A stretch of DNA of 24,881 nt from Protostelium mycophagum (taxonomy: Eukaryota > Evosea > Variosea > Protosteliida > Protosteliaceae). Under the pieces are notes generated by a model. It searched no databases. It was not told the DNA's origin and was given only the letters and a program-made list of their open reading frames with translations. Positions 9,901-20,400 of the stretch are shown piece by piece (the first letter of the stretch is position 1; each line of letters begins with the position of its first letter). Location: the NCBI GenBank assembly GCA_002081555.1, contig MZNV01000888.1, forward strand, positions 1 through 24,881, given 5' to 3'. A program made the translations under genes and the position numbers.

Positions 9901-12900
9901 AAAACTTTTATGATGAATTTACACCAGAGTGGTTTGTTTATAATAGATATAAATATTTATATTTATTAAAAATTATACTTGGTAGTAATGAAAACTGGTC
10001 AGTAAAATGGAAACCAGTTTATTTCAAAGTGGATTAAACATTTTTTTCTGTGAATGTTCTTGGAATTTTCGAAATCGCGAAATCCGCTCGGAATATTCCA
10101 CGAAAATACTCTGAAACTGTCGGCACTGCAGCAAAACATCTGCAACACGTCACAACTACTCATTATTTGTAGATAAAGATACAATGTTATGATATGCGAT
10201 CCCACCGAATCACAATCCCCGCATCGAAAGGCGAAGAGTTATGGGACAAGATCGTCTCCATGGAGAAGCTCCCACTGGAACAAAAGTTATTCGCCTATCA
10301 TTATAAGTGGACACCCCCACAGTCCATCTACAATAGTGTGGATCCATGGGGTTCGATGTCAATGAGGTATTTAAATTTAAATCTCTCTAATCATGGGATG
10401 ACACATAAATAAACTATTGCACCACGGTAACTAACGAGATCTCTCGCTCAGTAGCCTTTGAGACATTGAGACTTAAATAATGTCAAATTTTCCCAAAATT
10501 TCAGACTTGAAGACCTGACATCTCCCAGGGACGACTTCAGACGTATGAGCTTGGCAGGTGACGGGTGGAAGATTGTAGATTGGAATAGTGATTACAAGCT
10601 AATCCCCACTTATCCCCCCATATTAGCACTTCCCAGGGTCATGACCCACAGCGAAGTCACGTGAGATGCTTTGGGTTTTAGATTTTTATTCTATTTAAAT
10701 TTATTTCATACCACAAAATAACTCGAAGAAAATGAATCACGTGATGACGTGTATATATGTATATATGACGTGTATATATATAGATGACGTGTGCAGAGCT
10801 GCAGTACTATTTAGAAGCAAGGGGAGGATACCGACATTAACTTGGAAAAATCCCAACGGCCTACAGACCATCAGCAGATGTCAGTACCACTTTCCATATT
10901 TGAATTTTAAATCTATTTTTTGGCGCCAACCGCAAACTCATTCAAGTATTAACTGTAGCTGCACCAATCCTATTTAAAATATAAATCCAAATTTTGGCGC
11001 ACTTGCCACAAAACTCATTCAAAGTATTATGGGTTCGTTCATATCGACACAGTCTACCGCATCCCTTAGTACTAAGGTGGGAGACCACTTGGGAAGCCCT
11101 CATGACGAACTCTTTTTGCTTCTTGACACATTAAAACAAACAACTGGTCTTGTGGGACTCTTTCTAAAAATAGAACCATGACAGACCCTTCTGATCTATT
11201 TATAGCATCACAACCCATGGTTGGAATTATGGGTAAGACGTCACCGGAAGACGAGAAGTTGATCAAGGCGATTTTGAACACGAATAATTATTCTGGGAAT
11301 AATAAGTTGAGGATTCTGGACGCTAGGCCAAAATTCAACGCGGTGGGGAATAAGGCCATGGGTTTGGGTATGTGAAATTTCGAGGAAAAAGATGTGGAAT
11401 TTCGAGGAAAAGAGATGTGAAATTTCGAGGAAGATTTATGGAAAAGATAGTGAAAATTACGTGGAATTATTCACAATATTCAATCGAAAAATCGTTATGG
11501 TGAATAATAATGTTAAAATAATATATAAAGATTAAATAATTCTCATTGAGTAACCCATAATAAAATAAATATATAGGATATGAATATAATACTGCAAATA
11601 CAAAGATAACTTTCATGAATATCGAGAATATACACGTCATGAGAGATTGTTGGTATAAGGTATGACATCTCCATCTGACATCTCAACATACAATCCGATC
11701 ATTCACGTCTATCTACAATCAACCATTCTACAACGACGTCATCCCAAAACCCGTTTCAAAAGTTTAAACCACCACCTTTTCCGGGAAATTTCCTGACCTT
11801 GGCAGTTATTCTGGGTGATAAACAAGAGTAAAAACGAGGACAACAGTTGGCTCTCCCAATTAGAATCAACAGGATGGATGAAGCATCTGAAGATTGTCTT
11901 GGAAGCCGCAAAAGAGGCCGCGACATGCATACAAGCAGGGGAGTCTATACTAGTCCATTGCAGGTGAACTTTTGTTGAAATTTCGCGGAAATTTTCTGGA
12001 AGAGTGTGGAGATTTTCACACATTTTAAATGGTGAAATTTTTCCTTTGAGGCGAAGTTGTCACAAAAATCTTCAATTCTCAAATTGAAAAATAAATTTAT
12101 TTATTAAAATAATAAATAAAATCATGTTAATTATGAAAAATAATAAATAATATAATAGATATCATGTATTAATATAATATTAATAAATATATAATAATAT
12201 AATCAGTGACGGGTGGGACCGTACAGCACAGATCTGCTCCCTCGCGCAATTGATCTTAGATCCGTTCTACAGAACGATCGAAGGTTTCATCACGTTGATA
12301 CAGAAGGACTGGTTGGCATTCGGCCACAAGTTTGCCGAGAGATGTGGTGAGATATCATGAGATATGTCCGCGTATCGAATCATGACGTCATACTTACCCG
12401 CTGGCGTTTTTGGACTGCGGCAGGGCCGCATTAAACAATACAAGTTATATCTCACTATATCATATGTCACTGGTGACGACAATGACGATGATGTCATATG
12501 TACAATTATGATATCATATGATGACATCGCATAGGGCAAGAGAATAAAGAGATGGAGAGGAGTCCAACATTCTTTCAATTTTTAGATTGTGTTTACCAGC
12601 TCACCGTCCAATTCCCAAACTCGTTTCAATTCAATGAGACCTTCTTATTGATGCTCGCAGATGAGGTGCGACATTCATCATGATATCACTGTTTTTTTTC
12701 ATGACATCTTACCATTGAAATTTCCGAGTATATCCGTTCCAATCGAATGAAACGATTAATATCCCATCACGACATATTCAAAACCTATGACGTCATCACA
12801 TCTCTCAAATGTCGACAGTTGTACAACTGCCGCTTCGGAACTTTTCTGGGCAACAGTGATAAGCAGAGGAAAGAGGCCAATCTATCCGTCATCACGAAGA

Positions 12901-14287
12901 GCCTCTGGACGTTTATGGAAGTAAAAAAAGACGAGTTAATCAACAGGCATTACCAGAAGGATAACAACTACATCATACCCCAGACCTTGATCAGGAAGCT
13001 GGTCTTTTGGGACGGATTCTTCTTGAGGTGAGGCTTCTAGGTGTAATATGTTCTCTACCACACATTTGACTTGTTTTTAAAATTCAAATCGAGTCATTTC
13101 GGTTGAATTTCCGTTGAAAATTTGAAAATTGAAGAGAAAAGGTATGACCGTATAGGAGGAAATCACACGCTCGGATTTGAATATTATGGGTTGAAGCCAT
13201 CCATTGACGAAGCCATCATGGTTAATTTCCAAAAAATGCAGCGCACCGTAACCAAGGTGATCTCTCAAGACCTTCCTCCTCTCATAAAATCGCGAGAAAG
13301 TTTACGATCCATCTACAACGGTGTAAACGGGAGCAGGTGATCACCAATAATTCGGAAATGGCCAAAGCATCGACACGTAGCTATCCGGACATTGTCAAAT
13401 TAATTGAAGAAGAGAAGAAAGAGAAAAAGCGGGCCCTGCGGACCGAGATTTCGGGAATTTTACACGAAATCGTGGAGAGCATTTTCGCTTACGAGTCGAT
13501 GAAAAATCAAGGTGAAATTCTTTGAATATTGCGGAAAATTCTCAAATAGTGCGAGAAAATTTCGAAACGTTGCAAAGGATTTTTTTCCTGCGGCGAAGCC
13601 GCATTCAACACAAACAATGAGAAGAATGGAGCTCCAGGAAACTTTTATGCATCGGTCCTGCATCAAGATGTGATGGATGTCAAGTGCATGGATGTGCATC
13701 TTCATCATGATTACTCAAGGCCAAACTCTATCTACAACTCAAACATCCCTCTTTAAAAAGATTCTGACAAAAGAAGGATCACCAGAATCACCAAACAAGT
13801 TGGAATCGTGTGATGACGTCACACAAGCCTTGATCACCCACCGACCGGGGTGGATCCCCGACCAGTGGGTCAGGGAGTGCTCAAAGTGCTCCAAGCCCTT
13901 CACGAGGGTGCGACGAAGGGTGAGTCTATTCTTATCCATCTACAACGATGTTTTGCCTGTTTTCTGTTCTCTCTCCAGCGGTGGAATTTCGCACAAAATC
14001 AATTTTTGGGCTGCGGCAGATTTTGTTTGTATGAGTTGACAGCCACCTTACCTTACCGCAAAAGCCACGCGAAGGTTGCAGTGTCTTATCGTACACCAAA
14101 ACAAATACAACTCTCCTCGCATATCACTGATCATCATCAGCATCATTGCCGACATTGCGGAAACGTCTTCTGCCACAACTGTAGCAATCACGCCACGATC
14201 ATCCCGAAGTTTTTGTATTATTCGCCAGTTAGAGTCTGCGACGGTTGCCATGCCTCCTTGGAAGGGTTCAAAATCTCCTTACCATAA
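6966..14287 (+). CDS. Myotubularin-type phosphoinositide 3-phosphatase with GRAM and FYVE domains (MTMR3/4-like)
   Basis: More than 20 exons, nearly all joined in phase: 6966-7008, 7083-7150, probably 7503-7575, 7951-8064, 8356-8443, 8626-8798, 8905-9128, 9364-9484, 9774-9842, 10179-10366, 10505-10660, 10797-10879, 11206-11367, 11577-11659, 11827-11963, 12207-12346, 12535-12665, 12819-13027, 13142-13256, 13337-13511, 13774-13919, 14141-14287. The 7151-7950 part is unsettled. Order: disordered N-terminus; PH-GRAM ([12 protein letters not shown], then [12 protein letters not shown]); phosphatase domain ([18 protein letters not shown]); active site HCSDGWDRT, the intact C-X5-R signature; [10 protein letters not shown]; a helical, charged stretch ([12 protein letters not shown]); C-terminal FYVE finger (WIPD, RRRHHCRHCG, RVCDGC, eight Cys ligands). 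Family knowledge: removes the 3-phosphate of PI3P and PI(3,5)P2 on endosomes, with FYVE domains binding PI3P. All key catalytic residues are present, so activity is expected. Length about 945 aa, as in MTMR3/4-type proteins without a long linker. Confidence 0.92.
7151..7950 (+). other. Unresolved 5' intron/exon region of the myotubularin gene
   Basis: Exons on both sides are clear but this 800-bp stretch is not. A candidate exon 7503-7575 (reads [20 protein letters not shown]) enters in phase 2 and leaves in phase 0, but no upstream exon supplying phase 2 without a stop was found. A small candidate exon at 7191-7211 also exists. The long open frame 7229-7573 is probably chance, since it contains the intronic hairpin at 7343-7377. 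Confidence 0.5.
7343..7377. repeat. Hairpin with GCGG/CCGC core
   Basis: CATGCTT (7343-7349) pairs with AAGCATG (7371-7377), enclosing a GCGG/CCGC stem; lies in the unresolved intronic region of the myotubularin gene. Confidence 0.6.
12416..12430. repeat. Intronic mini-hairpin TGCGGC-AGG-GCCGCA
   Basis: Perfect 6-bp arms with a 3-nt loop inside intron 12347-12534 of the myotubularin gene. Confidence 0.8.
13589..13603. repeat. Intronic mini-hairpin TGCGGC-GAA-GCCGCA
   Basis: Perfect 6-bp arms with a 3-nt loop inside intron 13512-13773 of the myotubularin gene. Same arms as at 12416 with a different loop. Confidence 0.8.
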
Positions 14288-14649
14288 AGACACGAGTATA
14301 ATGTGCCGATGGCCCTTTGAGATCGAGATCTTCTGATGATCCTGATCTCATTGCTTTGATGGATTGTATCTGTGAACGAAAAATATTTCTTGTGTCTACA
14401 ATCCTGTAGATGTGGGCAGAGGTGACAGATTATTGTTGGAATTTCCCTATAGAATTTACCACATCACAAAAGCAGCTACGTTTCTTTGATCATGAAGGAA
14501 ATAATCAATGAAAGGAATGTCAATGCAAGTCTCACCACTTGTATTAGTGACTCAAATTTACACACGAATCATGATATCATGAAACTTTCTCCTCTGTACA
14601 GGTTCATTTCCTGCAAGATCATCAGTGACACTTGCAGAAATGAGCAGGC
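14288..14649. other. Convergent 3' intergenic region
   Basis: 362 bp between the stop of the myotubularin gene and the stop of Elongin A. Contains a short hairpin TCTACA-ATCC-TGTAGA at 14395-14410, built from both orientations of the recurrent intron word, and the palindrome-like TCATGATATCATGA near 14568. No gene seen. Confidence 0.5.
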
Positions 14650-15388
14650 TCACTTTCTTCTCATCTGATTCAACGTCTTTGCCATAAGAGGTGCTTTCGG
14701 CGGTGAATATTGAACGGGTGCATGGTGATGCCCTGCAGATGTTATTCTTGCAGCAAGACATCCTCTTGCATCACTCACATCTTGATGCAGATGGTGCTGT
14801 CGCTCTCAGAGCCCTCATTTGTGGTTCGATCACCCTTATACATTTTAAATCCCTCTCTTTCTTATCTAACTCGTAAGCCTCTCTTAGTCTCTTTCCGACA
14901 GAATTCATCTTCTCTTTCCTGTCTCTCTCCTTCTCCTTCTCATCATTTTCTTTATAGAGGTACACGCCCTTCCAAGTTCCCCACTGATTCTTCTTCTCGT
15001 TCATCTCCTCTATACTATCCCAAGAGAACCGCCGGTCACAGTGCGCTCTCCAGTATCGATCTGTGTGCATTTTGACCAACTGCTTTCTTCAGTGGACAAA
15101 AGCGGAGGAAGAATTACCGCTTTACGTTCTAAACGGATCAGTTGTTCTGGAGTTAACTCATCGAAAATGGCATCTTTGATATTGCCAGGAAGCAATTCGA
15201 TCTCACTTAACGCTAAGATATTCAGCACAAGATACCAACAGCTACTTACTGTCTGCTAAAGAGTCCAGATTTTGGACGATGCTTTGTACTGCGATCTGCA
15301 CCAGAGAGGGCACCGATGTAAGTGACTGTTTCACCTTCTTCGGTGTGTAAATTTGAGGTCGAATGGACCTTGCATTCTGTAGAGACAT
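14650..15388 (-). CDS. ELOA: Elongin A, complete, 206 aa
   Basis: Four exons on the minus strand join in phase and total 621 nt: 15388-15250, 15212-15118, 15082-14779 and 14732-14650. Introns are 37, 35 and 46 nt. The product reads SVPSLVQIAVQSIVQNLDSL, a BC-box-like helix with the usual spacing but Ala where Cys is normal, then an F-box-like segment (LPGNIKDAIFDELTPEQLIRLE). The Elongin A signature follows (DRYWRAHCDRRF, then WGTWKGVYL), then a long charged helix and the C-terminus KAPLMAKTLNQMRRK, which parallels the APMMAKT end of animal Elongin A. Family knowledge: Elongin A binds Elongin B/C, stimulates RNA polymerase II elongation, and acts in a Cullin ligase that removes stalled polymerase. 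It lacks the long N-terminal extension with the TFIIS-N domain of animals, as short fungal forms do. Start ATG at 15388 chosen because the BC-box follows at once. Confidence 0.9.
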
Positions 15389-15465
15389 CGTGCTGGCGTT
15401 CTGGGAGGGGTGTGCCGGCACAAAACATGGTGCCGTCTGGATGACCAGAAACCTTCTCATGCGGC
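15389..15465. promoter_or_regulatory. 77-bp shared region between divergent Elongin A and F-box start codons
   Basis: Only 77 bp lie between the two ATGs (15388 minus, 15466 plus). Both 5' untranslated regions and any promoter must overlap here or reach into the opposite gene. No TATA box seen. This implies coupled transcription. Confidence 0.6.
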
Positions 15466-16796
15466 ATGAGCGAGGATGGACAGCTGATAGAGCAAAGAAC
15501 AACAGAAGAGCCCCACAGACGCCTACGAGTCATTGTCCTTGGTGATTCCAAACCCAAAATCAGACAAGATCAATTATCAAGGAGGTGATCTGACTTGTAA
15601 TTCGTTCTGTCAAACTCATAACATTAGACAAGATGAGTTTTGTGAGGGATGGCTGAGTCTTCCACCGGAGATTCTGCTCTTAATTTGCCAAAAATTAGAC
15701 CTGAAATCTTTATTGGTGACCATACCTCTCGTATGCAGATACTTTTACGACGTGTCAACACACGTTCCCCTTCTTAAAGAGCGGATATGGTCGGTGATTA
15801 AGTCCATTTTATTATTTCCTCTATCACACTGACCTCTATAAGGAACCGGTTCTTCTCACACATTGATGGTACATGTCTTCTGAAATACAACCATCTAAAC
15901 ACAAGCAGCTCATCCAGAGAATTTTGTGATTCATTTTCGTGGGTGGCGACACATGATCGTTTCCTTTATGCAACGAAAGAAGAGATGTAAATACTGCGAC
16001 AGAGTTTTAAATGAGTTCTTTTTAAGTAGAGCACCATGCACTGTACCAGACAAGAGAAACAACAGAAAATTGTTTCATTGTTTAGAGGGTGAGTTTGATC
16101 GATCATCTCGTTCATGTCTGTGAATAATGTACCAAATTACATTACATTGTGTACAGTGTGGATAATCAGTCTTTGTGGCTTCTTCATCCCCAAAAAGATA
16201 TTAAATGTTATTTTCTCTGTCTTTTTTTTCATGTTTTATTCAAATGAATCGTTGTAAATCGATATAGATTACGTAGGTGTAAATTTACAATATTCAGGTC
16301 CATATATTAATGAATTTCCGTTTTTATTGGATTGTAGTGAGCCTTCTGGAAGTTTCAGAAACCTGAGGACTTATCTACAAAAGGTTTTATTCGATTAGAA
16401 TGATTACTGTCTGATGTTTTGACACGGTAAGCAACCGCGAAAAGGCGGTATGAAACCGTGAAAAATGCTAGATCCTGTAAGCAAAACTAAGAGCACGTGA
16501 GAGTTTTGGGACTTGTAACCAAAAATTATTTTTGGCAGTGCTGAGCCGCAAAACAACAAAATACTGCGGCAGAGTCGCAGTAAACTTTTTCAAGCAAATG
16601 CAAGGTCATTCGTCCATCTACAATCCAAACTATAACGCTTCAGGTCATCTGCATCCCCCACGAGATCCATGCGGAGGCCAAATTTTTGGGTGGCGGCAAA
16701 ATCCGCTTCGATGACAGGAATACAGGAGTGACCCTCTATGAAGAATACTCCATCACCGAATATCTAAGAGTCCTATATTTCACACCGAAAGCATGA
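15466..16796 (+). CDS. F-box protein, complete, 251 aa
   Basis: Six exons join in phase and total 756 nt: 15466-15584, 15628-15789, 15843-15868 (a 26-nt micro-exon), 15909-16088, 16268-16383, 16644-16796. Introns: 43, 53, 40, 179 and 260 nt. Residues about 48-92 form an F-box (WLSLPPEILLLICQKLDLKS, then PLVCRYFYDVS), predicted to bind Skp1 in an SCF ubiquitin ligase. The C-terminal part would be the substrate side. It has FRGWRHMIV, a CKYCD pair followed by other Cys residues, and a Gly-rich FLGGGKIRFDDRNTG before the end; I recognise no substrate domain. The glycine motif recalls phosphohistidine phosphatases only faintly. The stop TGA at 16794-16796 overlaps an AATAAA. It is divergent from Elongin A with 77 bp between starts. 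Confidence 0.85.
16564..16580. repeat. Intronic mini-hairpin CTGCGGC-AGA-GTCGCAG
   Basis: Same family with one mismatch, inside intron 16384-16643 of the F-box gene, which also carries the CATCTACAAT word at 16614-16623. Confidence 0.7.
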
Positions 16797-16801
16797 ATAA
16801 A
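16796..16801 (+). terminator. Poly(A) signal overlapping the F-box stop codon
   Basis: AATAAA begins at the last base of the TGA stop (16794-16796). If used, the 3' untranslated region would be only about 15-30 nt, in line with the compact gene spacing. Confidence 0.55.
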
Positions 16802-17409
16802 GAGGTCGTTGCGCTGCTCAGTTGAAGAAAAACATTTTTGGTGCGTGTGCATTTTTTGCTGGTGATTTCCCAACAAAATTTCATCAAGTTTGAAGTTCAC
16901 AGAACAATGAATCACCTTTAGTTTGGTGTCATTAGTTATTGCTGAGATCAGAGGGTACGCAACCTCAGGGCAAGATAGTTACATTAAGAGTATTGAACAC
17001 ATCAGACAAGTCTAACCCTCCATCATCGTTCGAAACCAACAGGTCGAAGTAGAGGTTTGTTCCCCATCTTCTCTGTACAGTTTTCCCGCCATTTTGTCTG
17101 CGCAATGAGAGACATTGCCATTCCTTAGCCATCCTAAAATTATGAAATTTCACAAAAATCAATTTTTCCGTACCGCCCAGCCCCTGGTTCATCTCATCTC
17201 GAAGAAAGCGATGATCATGTCCATAAACCAGAGTCAGCCTCTTTCTCTCTCAATACGATATTGCCCCTGGTGTTTGTGATCGAGTGTCTGCGTGGACTCT
17301 CGAGTGTCCACTGCGTCTGTCAAAGTAGACAGAGAAATTATTCCGCGAACGAAAAGTCGAAACCGAGGCAACAAAGTTGGGGCAGCGAGAAACAAACAGG
17401 CGAAGGAGG
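16802..17409. other. Region between F-box and MYRF genes
   Basis: 608 bp. Apart from the doubtful minus-strand frame at 16965-17249 I see no coding sequence. It must hold the MYRF promoter and 5' untranslated region. Confidence 0.5.
16965..17249 (-). CDS. Possible C-terminal exon of an unrecognised minus-strand gene
   Basis: Open for 95 codons to a TGA at 16965-16967, with protein-like content such as WGTNLYFDLLVSNDDGGLDL and HDHRFLRDEMNQG. A possible 40-nt intron inside (17134-17173) would change the frame, so the exon structure is unsettled. No start codon was found: an upstream ATG near 17425 would overlap the MYRF start. It could be a small real gene, an antisense frame in the MYRF 5' region, or a relic. 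No family recognised. Confidence 0.3.
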   Translation of the reverse strand, partial: ERKRLTLVYGHDHRFLRDEMNQGLGGTEKLIFVKFHNFRMAKEWQCLSLRRQNGGKTVQRRWGTNLYFDLLVSNDDGGLDLSDVFNTLNVTILP

Positions 17410-20400
17410 ATGGATGAGCATGGCATGCCTCGTTCTGTTGGAGGGCCTCCTGCGTTGCCCACTTCGATGTCTAGCTATTTAGACAATCTTGTCCATGATA
17501 TGGTTCATGAATCTTTGGGATTGAAGGGATATTTGAGCAGGTGATGATTTATTGGAAGATTGACGACTGAAGGAGGCAGGTCAGAGTTGGCTGAGCAGTC
17601 TGCGCTACTGGACCAACAATACACCGGTTATCCCTCGCAACAGTGCGTATCCATCTGCAAATCTCAAACATTCACTGATCGAATGATTAGCAATAACGAC
17701 AGTATCTACTTGCACACAGCTGCGAACAATTTTCCCTTCAGTGTTCATATGGCTTATAACGGAAATAACAACAACAATAACAGCACTAATCCAGGGTCTC
17801 TGGGGACATATCCATTCGGCTCCTCGTCAAATCTGTCATCTTCTGGCCTCTCTAATTCGTCTTTATCTTCCTCCTCTCCTTTTGGTGCACAGACTCAAAA
17901 TCGAAGGCCCGACTTGATTTCTGGGTCCTTCTCAGCGCCAAAATCATCTCTGATGGACAGAGGAAACACCAATCCCAGTATCGCTTCAAATGTGCTTCTA
18001 CCAAACACATCGATCAATAATGGCACCAGCACACTCGGTCCAACACCCGTCAATAAGCCCATTAATCCCCCGACAGATCAGAGAGAGGGATTGCCTAAAT
18101 CGGCAGAAGTCCGAGAGGATCATTCCAAAAAGAGGAGGATCACAGATAGAAGAGGTTTTTTCTCGAGATGTTTACATTCATCATCATGTTCTCGTCTGAT
18201 CGATCATAATCTTAGTTGAGATTGTGCGCTTTATTATCACTAGATTCACGGCACAGCAGAGCTTGCTGTATAAATTTATATTTAGACATGCAAGAGGATC
18301 TTTATGTGTGCAGAGTTGTATCTAAAGCCTTAAAGTTTTTACACAGCGGCAGAGCCGCAGCACGACAATCGCATAAAGCCAACCACTCATCCATCACGTT
18401 CATCTCCATATCATCCTTGATCCTCCATGATTGATCATTTATTTTCTTAGATTCGGATGAAGACGTCGAAGTGGTGAATAACGAGCTCTCATTCGCTCCA
18501 TTCACAGACACCTACCAGCCCACTTATAGAATCTACAACGACAGACATGAGGACTGCACGTCCATGATATCTCTGAAAGTGTCATGTGATAAGAATATAC
18601 ACTGGTCTCCCTCGGACAATGCCTGGGTGCACTATAAACAGAATCATTTTCAGGTGAAATAATTTTTGTGTTTTATTTCATTTTTAAAAAGTTTTTTGTG
18701 ATTTTTCTTCATTCTTGAACTTGAAATTTAAATTTTATATAGCTACTGAAAATTTGATTTTAAATTACAATTAAAATTTTCGGAAATATTTTACCTGACT
18801 CGTTGTAGTTGAAGGCGTCGGTCACCATGGGAAACGAGACCAGTACAATGATGATTGCCGTCGACGGACTGATGAAGAGACTTGAAGAACTGTACATTGA
18901 CGTGTACGCCATCAGCAGCGCCACCCGTGATGGAGACGGGAAGCGGGTCCACATGAGCCAGACCGGGAAAGCGAGGACAAAGGACGATAACCACCCCATA
19001 CAGCCGTCCCTCATACAGAACGGTGAGACTTTAAGACTTTCAGAGTTTGAGAATGTCTTGAAATTTTGGGAAACAATTCTACAATTCTTTCAGAATTTTC
19101 CAAGTTTTTATTTTTTGGTGTATTTTTTTATATTTTATTTTAATTTTGAAATTTTAATTTATTTTCTATTTTTCACTGTATTTTCGAAGTTTAATTTTAA
19201 TTTCGAAACTAAATTTTAATTTCGAAATTTTTAATTTAAATTCTATTTTTCACTGAAATTCTTCAAAGAGACAAAATTTATTTCTGGTAACAAAAAATCT
19301 CGATGCTTATTATTCCAAGGTAGTACCACCATTTCCCGCCTGCGGTTTCACAACTCCACATCATACAATGCCAGGACTAAAACCAACGAAATCAACCCCA
19401 ACCAACAATATTTTCGAGTTGTAGTGACCCTCTCGGCTAGTTGTAGAGGAGAGATGTATCCCATAATTAGAAATATTTCCGGACCGCTGATCGTGAGGGG
19501 TCAGAACCCCGGGAGATATTCGAATAGTATCAAGTCTAAAAATGTGAAGGTGACGTCATCACTCTATTTTTAGAACTTTGAGAATTTTTAACAGAAAAAA
19601 TCTTCTTGTTGAGATTTTTTTTGTTAAAAATTCACCCTTGGAATTTTAAAAAATAAAAAATAAATACTGACCAATTGTAGAGGGAGAGAAGTCAAGAGAG
19701 TACGGAGGGAGCTACATCAGGGGCTCCCCCAATCCCATCTACAACTAACCCAGCTCCTTTTCAAGGAAATTTCCACAACACCGCACACGACACGGTCATA
19801 CACGGCAAGGTATGAATTGCAGTTGTAGACCGTCAAATCCAAATCCGCAAATCCTCACACATTTTTTTTGACTCGTTGTAGATGGGTATAAACGTGTCAG
19901 AGCCCAGGGAAGCTTTAGATGTACAAGGAAACGTCCTCGTGACGGGTAATTTGATGAAGCCGTCAGATGCCAGAATAAAAGAGGGTATCTCATCCATGTC
20001 GACAACCGAAGCGCTGGAGCGTTTCCGGAGATTGAGGGTCTGTGAGTACAGAGTGAGAAGGTTGAAAGGGGGGGAGCAACGCCTAGACAAGGAGAGGGGG
20101 GGTGAGTAATGTACATGCACATGTCATCATGGTGTACATCACATGTCATCATGTTGTATGTGATGTACATGTCATCGTGATGTGCGAGTGTGGAATGATG
20201 ACGTCATGATAGTTTTGGCCCAAGAAGTGAGGGAGATACTACCGGAGAGTGTCAAAAAGGTTGGAAATGTACAGCTCCATTCTGGGGAAATTATCGAGGA
20301 CTTATTAGTTGTAAATGAGAGGTGATTTCTATTTTAAATTTTTTTCGCGGTTACAACCGTGAAATTCACGTTATCCAAACACGTTATTCAGAATTCACCC

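Noticed and set aside
13257-13336. Read-through of the myotubularin exon past 13256 ([12 protein letters not shown]...)
   Set aside because: It runs into a stop right after GSR, whereas a GTGATC...GAGCAG intron of 80 nt keeps the frame into the coiled-coil exon.
16531-16643. Possible exon reading LSRKTTKYCGRVAVNFFKQMQ between F-box exons 5 and 6
   Set aside because: Joining it breaks the phase into the last exon; it also consists of the intronic hairpin family and intron word.
16644-16796. Phosphohistidine phosphatase identity for the F-box C-terminus (LGGGKI)
   Set aside because: Only the short Gly motif matches; the catalytic His region and the rest of the fold are not visible.
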